A stretch of DNA of 64,000 nucleotides. Source: Myxococcus xanthus. Its GTDB lineage: Bacteria > Myxococcota > Myxococcia > Myxococcales > Myxococcaceae. The position numbers and the translations under genes are program-made. Shown here one piece after another: positions 1-8,063 of the stretch (positions are counted from its first letter, which is position 1; every line of letters begins with the position of its first letter). Location: positions 310,001 to 374,000 of the forward strand of contig NZ_FNOH01000002.1 of the NCBI RefSeq assembly GCF_900106535.1. The letters are read 5' to 3'. The notes below the pieces were generated by a model that was given only the letters and a program-made list of their open reading frames with translations, was not told the origin of the DNA and did no database searches.

Positions 1-770
1 ACCGGGACCTCTTCCATGGACAGGCGGTACCCCGCCCCTTCGCGGTGACAGAAGCCCGTCACCACCGCCGCGCCCGTGCGGATGGCCAGGTCAGCGGCGG
101 CGCGTGGTGTGGCGGCCAGTTGCCCGAAGAAGGGCACGAAGAGGGACTGCACCTTCGTGTCCTGGTCGATGAGGATGCCGAGGATTTCGCCGTTGCGCAG
201 GGCGCGCAGCATGGCCCGGGCAGCGCCTTCCTGGCCGCGCCAGATGCTCCGCACCCCGCCCCGGGCCCGGAACTGACCCACCAGCTCCGTCAGCCGGGGG
301 TCGGTGGTCTCCTTCGCGATGCTCTGGCTGGGGTAGCCGGCGCGAGCCACGCGGCGGGCGAGCAGCTCCCAGTTCCCCACGTGCCCGGACACGAAGACGA
401 CGCCGCGCCCCCGGGCCAGGGCCGTCTCCAGCACCTGCCGGTCGGCGTCCGGCCAGGCGACCAGGCGCTCCAGGGCCTCGTCGAGGGCGCCCGTGCAGGC
501 CACCTCCAGCGCGGCGGCGGCCAGGTGGCGGAAGGCGTCGCGGGCCAGCGCCTGCCGGTCCGCATCCGACTTTTCCGGGAAGGCCACGGAAAGGGACTTG
601 AGGGCCTTGCGGCGTTCCCCTCCGGCCAGGGTGTAGGCCAGGGCGCCCAGACGCGCACCCAGGCTCCGGGCGACGCCCAGGGGAAGAGGTTGAAGGAGCA
701 ACAGGACGCCACGGATGAGCACGTAGCGGAGGAAACGCTTGAGGCGCTTTGCTAAGGGTGGACGCTCCAC
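1..770 (-). CDS. LpxL/HtrB-type lysophospholipid acyltransferase, C-terminus cut by window edge
   Basis: The reverse strand reads open from a GTG at 770 to the window edge, giving 256 codons. An N-terminal hydrophobic stretch (about residues 17-32) is followed by the acyltransferase motif SGHVGNWE, with the family's catalytic H and E at about residues 130 and 135. Further on are DQD and FVPFFGQ followed by a LAIRTGA-like block, as in lipid A or phosphatidylinositol-mannoside acyltransferases. The family moves an acyl chain to a lysolipid or lipid A precursor at the inner membrane. The start is uncertain: GTG 770 lies only 17 bases from the divergent astB start, and a GTG at 722 is an alternative. 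Which lipid is acylated cannot be told from the sequence. Confidence 0.8.
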   Translation of the reverse strand, partial: MERPPLAKRLKRFLRYVLIRGVLLLLQPLPLGVARSLGARLGALAYTLAGGERRKALKSLSVAFPEKSDADRQALARDAFRHLAAAALEVACTGALDEALERLVAWPDADRQVLETALARGRGVVFVSGHVGNWELLARRVARAGYPSQSIAKETTDPRLTELVGQFRARGGVRSIWRGQEGAARAMLRALRNGEILGILIDQDTKVQSLFVPFFGQLAATPRAAADLAIRTGAAVVTGFCHREGAGYRLSMEEVP

Positions 771-787
771 GAGGCGTTCAATATCCC

Positions 788-2110
788 ATGCGCGAATACA
801 ACTTCGACGGGCTCGTTGGGCCCACCCACAATTACGGCGGCCTCTCGCCCGGCAACCTGGCATCGCAGAGCCATGTCGGTGAGCCCAGCCACCCCCGGGA
901 CGCGGCCCTCCAGGGGCTGGAAAAGATGCGCTTTGTGTCCGCCCTGGGGGTGGGACAGGCGGTCCTGCCGCCCCAGCCGCGCCCGTCCCTGCACGCGCTG
1001 AGGGCGCTGGGCTTCACGGGCTCGGACGAGGAGGTCATCACCCGGGCCGCGCGCGAGGCCGAACACCTGTTGCGCCTGACGTCCAGCGCGTCCTCCATGT
1101 GGACGGCCAACGCGGCCACGGTGGCGCCCAGCGCGGACACGGCGGATGGCCGGGTGCACCTGACACCGGCCAACCTGTCGCAGATGTACCACCGGGCCAT
1201 CGAGGCGGAGACGACGCACTCGGTGCTGCGCGCCATCTTCTCCAATGAGAAGTACTTCGCGGTGCACGCGCCGCTGCCGGGCAGCGGGCACTTCGCGGAC
1301 GAGGGCGCGGCCAACCACACGCGGCTCGCCACGCCCGGGCACGCGGGCGTCCATCTGCTCGCCTGGGGCCGCAGCGCGTGGCAGGACGTGCAGGGGCCCA
1401 GCCGCTTCCCCGCGCGGCAGACGCTGGAGGCCAGCCAGGCGCTGGCGCGGCTCCACCAGTTGGACGCGAAGTCGGTGCTCTTCCCGCAGCAACACCCCGA
1501 GGGCATCGACGCGGGGGCCTTCCACACGGACGTGCTGGCGGTGGGCAACGAGCGGTTCCTGATGCTGCATGAGCTGGCCTTCGTGGACCACGCGGGGCTC
1601 CTGGCGGTGCTGCGCGAGAAGCTGGGCCAGGACTTCCGCGCGGTGGTGGCCACGAAGGCGGAGCTGCCGGCGAAGGACGCGGTGAAGGCGTACCCGTTCA
1701 ACTCGCAGGTGCTGACGCTGCCGGACGGCACCATGGCGATTGTGGCGCCGATAGAGAGCCGGGAGACGCCCGCGGCGCGGCAGTTCCTGGAGCGCGTGGT
1801 GGCCGAGGACACGCCGGTGAAGGCCGTGCACTACCTGGACGTGCGCCAGTCGATGAACAACGGCGGCGGACCGGCCTGCCTGCGCCAGCGGGTGTGGCTC
1901 ACGGACGAGGAGCGCGGGGCCATCAAGGCAGACGTCTTCTACACGCCCGCGCTGCATGACTCGCTGGCCGGCTGGGTGCGGCGGCACTACCGCGAGGTGC
2001 TGCGGCCCAAGGACCTGCAGGACCCGCAGCTGGCGCGGGAGACGATGACGGCGCTGGATGAGCTGACCCGGATTCTCAACCTGGGCAGCGTCTACGACTT
2101 CCAACGCTGA
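788..2110 (+). CDS. astB: N-succinylarginine dihydrolase AstB
   Basis: This 440-residue protein matches the usual AstB length (about 440-447). AstB converts N2-succinylarginine to N2-succinylornithine, CO2 and two ammonia, the second step of the arginine succinyltransferase pathway in the cytoplasm. The N-terminus has the family signature NFDGLVGPTHNYGG. The NNGGGPAC segment places the expected catalytic cysteine at residue 364, equivalent to C365 in E. coli. The ORF extends upstream to 749, but the signature makes ATG 788 the natural start. No other ast gene is in the window, so the gene stands alone here. It converges on the SitI-like gene across a hairpin at 2124-2144. Confidence 0.95.
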   Translation: MREYNFDGLVGPTHNYGGLSPGNLASQSHVGEPSHPRDAALQGLEKMRFVSALGVGQAVLPPQPRPSLHALRALGFTGSDEEVITRAAREAEHLLRLTSSASSMWTANAATVAPSADTADGRVHLTPANLSQMYHRAIEAETTHSVLRAIFSNEKYFAVHAPLPGSGHFADEGAANHTRLATPGHAGVHLLAWGRSAWQDVQGPSRFPARQTLEASQALARLHQLDAKSVLFPQQHPEGIDAGAFHTDVLAVGNERFLMLHELAFVDHAGLLAVLREKLGQDFRAVVATKAELPAKDAVKAYPFNSQVLTLPDGTMAIVAPIESRETPAARQFLERVVAEDTPVKAVHYLDVRQSMNNGGGPACLRQRVWLTDEERGAIKADVFYTPALHDSLAGWVRRHYREVLRPKDLQDPQLARETMTALDELTRILNLGSVYDFQR

Positions 2111-2123
2111 GGCGTACAACGGC

Positions 2124-2144
2124 CGCTGAGCTTCCGGCTCAGCG
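2124..2144. terminator. Hairpin between convergent astB and SitI-like gene
   Basis: A perfect 8-bp stem (2124-2131 with 2137-2144) encloses a 5-nt loop. It lies just after the astB stop and covers the stop codon of the converging SitI-like gene. No clear T-tract follows on either side, so a bidirectional terminator is an inference from position. Confidence 0.5.
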
Positions 2145-2864
2145 CGCGTCCAGGGGCTGGAAGGTGACGCCCTCCAGCTTCAGCCGGTCTGCCGCGACCA
2201 CCATGCGTTCGGTCGCGATGACGAGGGCGGGGTAATCCCTCAGCCGGAACAGGTCCACCTCGACGGGCAGCGTCTCCCGAGCGAGCCAGTATGTATCTGG
2301 CAGGCGCTCACTGGCCTCGCTTCCGCACTTCGCGCAGGTGGGCGCACGGGGATGCACGAAGCAGTCGGGATGCAGCCGGCCATGAAGCGCCAGTTGTAAC
2401 TCACGGAGCACCGGAGGGTTCTTCCCTCGGAAGGTCACGTCGAGACGACACCCGGTGAGTCCCCGGACGCCTTCGCCCTGCAACACCTCCAGCGCTTCGT
2501 CGCGAATGACGAGCGTCCAGTCCTGCAATGCGAGGTGCCCGAATGCCCCTGTCGCCACGCCTGACAGGGGGCCGAGCCGGGTTCCGGGCTCCAGGACCGC
2601 GCCTTCGGGCGCCAGGGGCCTGACGCGCTCGCGCAGCCGCGCGAAGACCTCGAAGGGAACGGGCCAGGGGTCGGAGAACGGCTTCAGCTCAGCCTTCGAG
2701 AAGCTCGACAGGTCGACACACGGATACTGCAAGCCCGCCCAGCCGCCGCCCACCCCACACTCCGTGCAGGGCTCCACGCCTGGGAGGCCCCACTTGTGCG
2801 CGGCGCGACTCAGGTTGCCCGTGAAGCGCGACGTCGTGCTCGCTTCGACTCGGTAGAACCTCAC
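2139..2864 (-). CDS. SitI6-like double-CXXCG immunity protein
   Basis: This 241-residue cytoplasmic protein starts at GTG 2864 with AAGGAG nine bases upstream. It carries the two spaced cysteine motifs of the myxobacterial double-CXXCG paralogous family: CTECG at residues 33-37, inside the typical HKWGLPGV context, and CAKCG at 177-181. The cysteines probably bind one metal ion. Family members pair with SitA-type lipoprotein toxins that pass between sibling cells by outer-membrane exchange; the immunity protein neutralises the toxin in the cytoplasm. The gene lies 31 bases downstream of a SitA6-like toxin frame on the same strand, the usual toxin-immunity order. The cognate toxin looks frameshifted, so this may act as an orphan immunity gene. 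Family assignment is firm; toxin specificity is inferred from context. Confidence 0.85.
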   Translation of the reverse strand: MRFYRVEASTTSRFTGNLSRAAHKWGLPGVEPCTECGVGGGWAGLQYPCVDLSSFSKAELKPFSDPWPVPFEVFARLRERVRPLAPEGAVLEPGTRLGPLSGVATGAFGHLALQDWTLVIRDEALEVLQGEGVRGLTGCRLDVTFRGKNPPVLRELQLALHGRLHPDCFVHPRAPTCAKCGSEASERLPDTYWLARETLPVEVDLFRLRDYPALVIATERMVVAADRLKLEGVTFQPLDAR

Positions 2865-2895
2865 GCCCTCGCACTCCTTCTCCTGAGAACCGCCG

Positions 2896-3550
2896 TCATA
2901 AGGCTTCTATCCGAGGCCCACGCATTCCGGGGGCAATGGGCATGTTGTAGGGCACGACCGGGCCGGACAGCTCGAAACGAAAGGCGAGTTCGACCGCGTG
3001 CCGCATGATGACGTCCCGCGATGGGGGCCGGGGATTGGCCACCACGAACTGCCGCCATGCGTTGTTCCACGCCCCTCCCGGCCCCATGCCCTTCCCGCTG
3101 TGAATCTTCCGGTGGACGTGCTCGGGGACGACCAGGGTGAATTGGTGGATGTCGATGCCCGCCGCCCGAAACCACGCCGCGAGCCGGGGTTCCTGCGGAA
3201 AGAGGTGATGTTTGATGAGCTTGCCGTGCGGCCGGGGGATCGCGGGGATGAAGACGGGAGAGCGCCGCGCCAGCGGAGCCGTCGCGAGAGGCCGTGCGTC
3301 CGCTCGAACCCCTGTACGGCGCTGCCACCAGTTTCGGTAGGTGCCCGTCCCACGGAAAGCGGGGCTGCCCGTCGCCTTCTCGACCGTCCCTGCCATCGGC
3401 GCATGCGCTACGACGTCGTCCGCCACGTCCTCGCACCGGTTGCCACTTCGCGGCTTCCCACTCACGCATCACGGGGGAGGACGCCGTACTGCACGCGAGC
3501 GCGCCCAGAAGAAGGCAGCAGAGCGTCAGGAGCCGTAGCGACCCGTTCAT
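2896..3550 (-). pseudogene. SitA6-like lipoprotein toxin with signal peptide and toxin body in different frames
   Basis: ATG 3550 opens a lipoprotein signal (hydrophobic run, lipobox LGALAC, Cys 20) that continues to about MREWEAAKW. The toxin body, however, is read one base out of register in the open frame 2896-3465. That frame contains RCEDVA, then KLIKHHLFPQ, a GIDIHQFT motif and HRKIHSG, the His-rich HNH-like C-terminal domain of SitA6/TIGR02269-type toxins, and ends near GPVVPYN. Joining the two needs a change of one base (net +1) around 3430-3450. In the signal-peptide frame translation continues out of register, so as written no exported intact toxin is made. GTG 3465 could start a cytoplasmic body of 189 residues. 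A real mutation, a sequencing error, or an internal deletion at the junction are all possible. Confidence 0.7.
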
Positions 3551-3680
3551 GGCGGCACAGCCTATCCGAGCGCCCGGCCGCCCTACGCACGGGCGGACGG
3601 GCGCTCCGTGGCCGGCTGCAAGCCCGAGTGTGGCAGGCGCCCGTAGTCGGACGCGCTGGCGGTCATCACCTTCTTTCTAG

Positions 3681-3688
3681 AGGAGGTG
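3681..3688 (+). promoter_or_regulatory. Strong Shine-Dalgarno for the YbaK-like gene
   Basis: AGGAGGTG is a near-perfect anti-16S match ending nine bases before ATG 3698. It fixes ATG 3698 as the start and argues against the in-frame GTG at 3686, which lies inside the Shine-Dalgarno itself. Confidence 0.75.
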
Positions 3689-3697
3689 AGATTCCCC

Positions 3698-4234
3698 ATG
3701 ATTCCCGAAGCGATACAGCACTATCTGCGCCGCAACGGGGTGCGTTTCGAGCGGTACTGGCACCCGCGTGCCGTCAGCGCTCAAGAAGTGGCCGAGTCGC
3801 TGCACGTCTCCGGCTGGCGCGTGGCCAAGTCCGTCATCGTGATGGCGGACCGGCAGCCATGGATTGTCGTCGTCCCCGCGGCGGGCACCGTCGATTTGGA
3901 CCAGGTCCGAGACATGCTGGGTGCCCGGCACGTCCGGCTCGCGACCGAGCCGGAATTCTCCGGCCACTTTCCCGACTGCGAGGTGGGCGCGGAACCTCCC
4001 TTTGGTGAGCTCTACGGCCTGCCTGTCGCCGTGGATGAATCCCTCAGCCTGGCGGAACGGCTGCTCTTCCGCGCGGGCTCCCACGAGGAGTCGCTCGAGC
4101 TGCGCTTCCAGGACTTCGCCATCTTGGAGTGGCCCCTGGTGGCCTCCTTCATCGAGGAGGAGCAGCAACTCCAAGCCATCCACAACACCGGCGCGCCCAG
4201 CCGCCCCCGTGAGGAGGCACACGCCCACGTCTGA
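3698..4234 (+). CDS. YbaK/ProX-type aminoacyl-tRNA editing domain protein
   Basis: This 178-residue stand-alone protein has the YbaK/prolyl-tRNA-synthetase-associated fold pattern. A HP-x-A-x-S-A-Q-E-V-A-E-S segment is followed by GWRVAKSVIV with the family's conserved lysine at residue 44. Hydrophobic strands (WIVVVPAAG) and a central GLPVAVDESL block follow. Members hydrolyse mischarged aminoacyl-tRNAs in trans. The C-terminal 40 residues are polar and less typical. It is transcribed away from the toxin-immunity pair and converges on the polymerase gene at 4256. The exact tRNA substrate cannot be assigned. Confidence 0.8.
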   Translation: MIPEAIQHYLRRNGVRFERYWHPRAVSAQEVAESLHVSGWRVAKSVIVMADRQPWIVVVPAAGTVDLDQVRDMLGARHVRLATEPEFSGHFPDCEVGAEPPFGELYGLPVAVDESLSLAERLLFRAGSHEESLELRFQDFAILEWPLVASFIEEEQQLQAIHNTGAPSRPREEAHAHV

Positions 4235-4255
4235 ACCGGAGCGAGGCCCGGGCGA

Positions 4256-6874
4256 CTAATGCGCGTCCCGAGCCTCGCCATCCACATCCGGGCCACGCAG
4301 CAGGTACTCCAGCTCCGCCTCGCGCGGGTCCTCCGACAACGTCTTGCGCCGCGAATCCACGCGCTCGCGCTCCGCGCCTTCCAGCCGCGCCACCCAGGCC
4401 CGCGCCTCGGCCCGCGCGCCCGCGGGGAGATGCCGCATGCCCTCGTGGACCGAACGCGCCGCCGCGTCATAGCGACGCAGCGCCTCCTGGGTCCGCGCCA
4501 CCGCGAAGAACGCATCCGCGCCAGGCACGAGCCGGGCCGCCGTCTGCCGCCGCTCCAGCGCGTGGGAGAGCAGCCCCTCGCGCTCCAGGCACGCCGCTTC
4601 CATGGCCAGCAACCGCGCGCGCTGGGCGTAGTCCGTGATGAAGGGCGCCAGCGCCTGGAGCGTGTCCTTCGCCCGCCGAGTCAACCCCGCATCCAGTTGC
4701 TGCGCCGCCAACTGGAAGGACAGCGCCACGTTGCCCGGGAAGCGCGCCAACATTTGCTCCAACACACGCAGGGCCTCCTCCCGCTTCCCCTGCGCCCGCA
4801 ACACTTCCGCGCGCAACAGGTGCGTGTCCAGCGCGTCCGGCGCCAGGCGCTCCACCTGCGCCCGCGCGGCCTCCGCCGTCTCCAGGTCCCCTCGCAGGAT
4901 TCGCAACCGGGCCTCGCGCGCCCACAGCGCCGCGGCTTCCGGCTGACCCGCGAAGTGCTCCCGCGCCCAGCCCGAGTAGTCCAGCGCCAGCGCCAACCGC
5001 CCCGGCGTGTTGGCCAGCGCGTCCAGCAACCGCACCGCGGTCGCCGGCGACCGCGGCGTCAGCACCGTGAGCGAGGCCAGGGTCTCCGCCTGCGGCAGGG
5101 CCTCGCCCAGCAGCACGGTGGCATCCCCAGCCTCGTGCGCCAGCCGGTACTCCAGGAAGCCCTGGGCGCTCCGGCCCAACGCCAGCAACGCCCGCGCCGC
5201 CACCCGGTGGGAGCTGGCATCCAGCGGTGCCAGGTACAGCGCCCGGTTGACCAGGGCCAGCGCCTCCCCTGCCCCCTCACGCCCTCGCGCCGCGTGCGCC
5301 GACGCCACCAGCCGGTACAACAGGTAGTCCGAGGGGTGCCGGTCCACCAGCGCCAGTCCCCGCGCGTGGACCTCCCGCGCGGATGCCCCCGACGTGACGA
5401 GCCGCGCCAGCTCCGCCTCCGCGTCGCCCAGGCGATGACGGCCGGGCACCAGCGCCACCAGCGCCACCGCCGTGAGCGCCAACCCCGTCCCCAGCACCGC
5501 GCCCGAGGGCCGCGCGCACCACGCCTTCTCCTCGACGGCCCGCTCCCGGGGACGCGCCACCGCGCCCAGCGCCACCAACGCCGCCACCGCGCACGCGGGC
5601 AATTCCAAGCTGAAATCGAAGAGGTCGTGCAGCGCCAGCGCCGCCACGCCCGCGAGCGCCGCCAGGTCCACCGTCTCCAACCCCTCACGGCGCAGCAGCC
5701 GCAAGAAGCCCCAGACGGCCACCGCCAGCAACACCAGCCCCAGCGCGCCCAGCTCCGCCGCGACCTGCAACACCGCGTTCTCCGGGTGCGTGAAGGTGTT
5801 GGGATTGGGCTCCGACTGGTAGCGCGGAAACGCCGCCTCGAAGGCGCCGCGCCCCATGCCCAGCACGGGAAACGCCCGCGCGGCGTCCGCCAGCATCGGC
5901 CATAGTGCCACCTTGGACTGGCGCAGCTTCTCCACGCTGTCCGCGGTGCGCGCCTCCGCCCACAGGCCGTCCGCCGCCGTGTACGCACCCACCATCAGCA
6001 CGCCCAGCAGCCCCAGCAGCGCCGCGGCGCTCCGGGCCCATACCGGGGGCGCCCCTTCACCGGACGCGCGGCGATTGCGAAGCAGGAACAGCGCCAGCAG
6101 CGCCTGTCCGAAGGCGAAGAAGGCAATGCCCCCGCGCGACAGCGACAGCACCACGCCCAGCCCCGACACGCCCGCCGCCAGCGCGTATGGCAACGCCCGC
6201 GACTGATGTCCGCGCGTCAGCGCCAGCCCCACGCCCAGCGTGGACGCCAGCGCGAGGAAGCCGGCCAGGTGGTTCGGGTTGCCAAAGGGCGTCACCAGCG
6301 TGGGCCGCGCGTGCATCCAGTGCATCAGCCCGAAGAGGGACTTCACGCCCAGCAACGCATGGCCCAGCCCCACCACCGTGAGGCCCGCGCCAGTGAAGAC
6401 CACCGCCGCCAGCAACCGCTCCCGGCTGCCCCGCGAGCGACTCACCTGCACCGTCGCGAGGAAGGCCAGCAGGTAGGCCAGGTGCTTCGCCAGCTCGCGC
6501 CAGGTGGCGGACGGGTCCAGCGACACCGGCCGCGCCCGCTCCAGCCCCAGCGGCACCAGCGCGAACTCCCGCAGCGCGGCCGCCTCCGGACTCAGCAGGC
6601 GCAGGACACCGTCCGGCAGAGGCACCAGTTGCACCGCGCACAGGCCCGCCCCCAGGGCCAGGGGCACTGCCAGCAGCGGAACGCGCAGCGACTGGCCCTG
6701 CCGCTTCGCCCCTATCGCCGCCAGCACCGCCGCGGCGCCGGACAACAGCACCAGCGGCCCCAGCAGCCACCCCGCGGCGCCGCCCAACGCCAGCGGACAC
6801 ACCACGACGAGCGCCGCCAGCGCCGCCTCGGCGAACAGGGTGAATCGAGAGGCACTGCGGGAAGCGCGAGGCAT
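4256..6874 (-). CDS. wzy: O-antigen ligase/Wzy-type polymerase with C-terminal TPR tail
   Basis: About 872 residues. The N-terminal half is a polytopic inner-membrane protein with roughly a dozen hydrophobic segments. It contains the Wzy_C/WaaL signature region around GMGRGAFEAAFPRYQ and THPENAVLQVAAELGALG. The C-terminal 400 residues are helical, Ala/Leu/Arg-rich tandem repeats of TPR type (for example ALVNRALYLAPLDASSH and ALRVLEQMLARFPGNVA). Such proteins polymerise undecaprenyl-linked repeat units or ligate polymers in the periplasm. From memory the position fits WzyB of the M. xanthus BPS locus. The reading frame is open to GTG 6925; ATG 6874 is preferred because a basic N-terminus then leads into the first membrane segment, although no good ribosome site is visible. 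A second polymerase-like gene lies at 33911-35371. Confidence 0.8.
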   Translation of the reverse strand: MPRASRSASRFTLFAEAALAALVVVCPLALGGAAGWLLGPLVLLSGAAAVLAAIGAKRQGQSLRVPLLAVPLALGAGLCAVQLVPLPDGVLRLLSPEAAALREFALVPLGLERARPVSLDPSATWRELAKHLAYLLAFLATVQVSRSRGSRERLLAAVVFTGAGLTVVGLGHALLGVKSLFGLMHWMHARPTLVTPFGNPNHLAGFLALASTLGVGLALTRGHQSRALPYALAAGVSGLGVVLSLSRGGIAFFAFGQALLALFLLRNRRASGEGAPPVWARSAAALLGLLGVLMVGAYTAADGLWAEARTADSVEKLRQSKVALWPMLADAARAFPVLGMGRGAFEAAFPRYQSEPNPNTFTHPENAVLQVAAELGALGLVLLAVAVWGFLRLLRREGLETVDLAALAGVAALALHDLFDFSLELPACAVAALVALGAVARPRERAVEEKAWCARPSGAVLGTGLALTAVALVALVPGRHRLGDAEAELARLVTSGASAREVHARGLALVDRHPSDYLLYRLVASAHAARGREGAGEALALVNRALYLAPLDASSHRVAARALLALGRSAQGFLEYRLAHEAGDATVLLGEALPQAETLASLTVLTPRSPATAVRLLDALANTPGRLALALDYSGWAREHFAGQPEAAALWAREARLRILRGDLETAEAARAQVERLAPDALDTHLLRAEVLRAQGKREEALRVLEQMLARFPGNVALSFQLAAQQLDAGLTRRAKDTLQALAPFITDYAQRARLLAMEAACLEREGLLSHALERRQTAARLVPGADAFFAVARTQEALRRYDAAARSVHEGMRHLPAGARAEARAWVARLEGAERERVDSRRKTLSEDPREAELEYLLRGPDVDGEARDAH

Positions 6875-6976
6875 GCGGGGATTGGCTGGGTGAGTATCAC
6901 AGCACCCGCGCCCCTCGCCCGCCACCCCGCCACCAGGACGAGCCGCCAGAAGACCGGACGTGCGCGAAAGGTGACA

Positions 6977-7594
6977 TCAGAAGGCGAAGGCGACCAGCGG
7001 GATGCCAGCGCGCGGCGTCCACTGCCGCGTCTGCATGGCCCCTCGCGCGTCCCGGCGGGCCTTCACGTCGCGCAACTCATCCTCCAGGCGGATGCGCTCG
7101 CGAACCAGGCTTTCCCGGTGGGCCCGGTTGATACCCGCTTGCTTGGAACCCGTGACGATGCCCGCGATGAGCAGCCCCACCCCCGCGACTCCGCCCAGCG
7201 TCGTGCCCACCCCCAGGGCCAGCAAGGTGCCGGCGTCGTCGTCATTCGACGAGCTCATGCCGACGATGATGAGGGGAATGCCCAATAGCAGCAACGGGGA
7301 CAGCACGTAGCCCGAGTACGCCATCACCAACGACCCCGCGGGCCAGTTCGTGTCAACGGAGCGAATCTCGCTCTGGAGCATCGCGATCTGCTGCGTCAGC
7401 TCGCGAGCGCGGGCGTCCAGGTCCTCCGGCAGGGGCGGCGGCGTGGACGTCCCAGAGACGTCCGGCGCCTCCGCCGGGGCCTGGGCCACGAGGAGCCGGG
7501 TGGACACGGGCCGCTCGGACACGGGCGTCAGAAGTGAGTGGGACGTCGATGTGGACGCGGTGGCCAGCAACGCAGCGGCGACGATTGACAACAT
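6977..7594 (-). CDS. Hypothetical exported protein with coiled coils and two membrane segments
   Basis: I do not recognise this 205-residue protein. It begins with a likely signal sequence (MLSIVAAALLATAS) and a Pro-rich linker. A coiled-coil-like segment follows (DARARELTQQIAMLQSEI), then two hydrophobic segments at roughly residues 90-112 and 122-145, separated by an acidic SSNDDD turn. A second charged helix (RERIRLEDELRDVKARRDARG) comes next. The arrangement suggests a small membrane-anchored scaffold. It is 102 bases upstream of the TPR polymerase on the same strand, so a shared transcript is possible. The real gene is supported by the biased codon use and good domain order. Confidence 0.65.
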   Translation of the reverse strand: MLSIVAAALLATASTSTSHSLLTPVSERPVSTRLLVAQAPAEAPDVSGTSTPPPLPEDLDARARELTQQIAMLQSEIRSVDTNWPAGSLVMAYSGYVLSPLLLLGIPLIIVGMSSSNDDDAGTLLALGVGTTLGGVAGVGLLIAGIVTGSKQAGINRAHRESLVRERIRLEDELRDVKARRDARGAMQTRQWTPRAGIPLVAFAF

Positions 7595-7708
7595 GTGTGG
7601 CGTTTCCCCCAGGTGTGGAGCAGGCGGGCGACCCTAGCATCCGCCCAGGCACGAAGGGCTCGAAGCCAGCTTGCATCCAGGGGACCTTCTGGCATGTTCG
7701 CCGCAGCC

Positions 7709-7984
7709 ATGCGCCGCTTCATCGTCACCGCCGCCCTCCTCTGTTCCGCCCTGTCCGGCCTCACCGGCTGCAAGGGCGCCTGCCGCGAGCTGTCCGAGAA
7801 GCTGTGCGACTGCTCCATCAACTCGGTGGAGAAGGAGCTGTGCCTTCGCCGCGCCTCTCAGGAGGAAAACCGCGTGGAGCCCACCGCCGAGGATGAGGCC
7901 GTGTGCGAGGAGCGACTGGCCGGCTGCGACTGCCGCGCCATCGAGACCGACGAAGGCAAGCGCGCCTGCGGCCTCTCCCGCTGA
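7709..7984 (+). CDS. Small cysteine-rich lipoprotein
   Basis: The 91-residue product starts MRRFIVTAALLCSALSGLTGC, a clear lipoprotein signal with the acylated cysteine at residue 21. The mature part is rich in cysteines arranged in pairs (KLCDCS, GCDC), implying disulfide bonds in the periplasm or on the outer membrane. No family is recognised. ATG 7694 is an in-frame alternative adding five residues. The gene is transcribed away from the hypothetical gene ending at 7594 and converges on the acyltransferase at 8064. Confidence 0.65.
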   Translation: MRRFIVTAALLCSALSGLTGCKGACRELSEKLCDCSINSVEKELCLRRASQEENRVEPTAEDEAVCEERLAGCDCRAIETDEGKRACGLSR

Positions 7985-8063
7985 GGCGGCCCACCTGACC
8001 GGAGGCTCCGGGTGCCTGTGCCCCGGACGCCGCCCGTCTCGCTTGACGGCGCCCGCACGCCGC

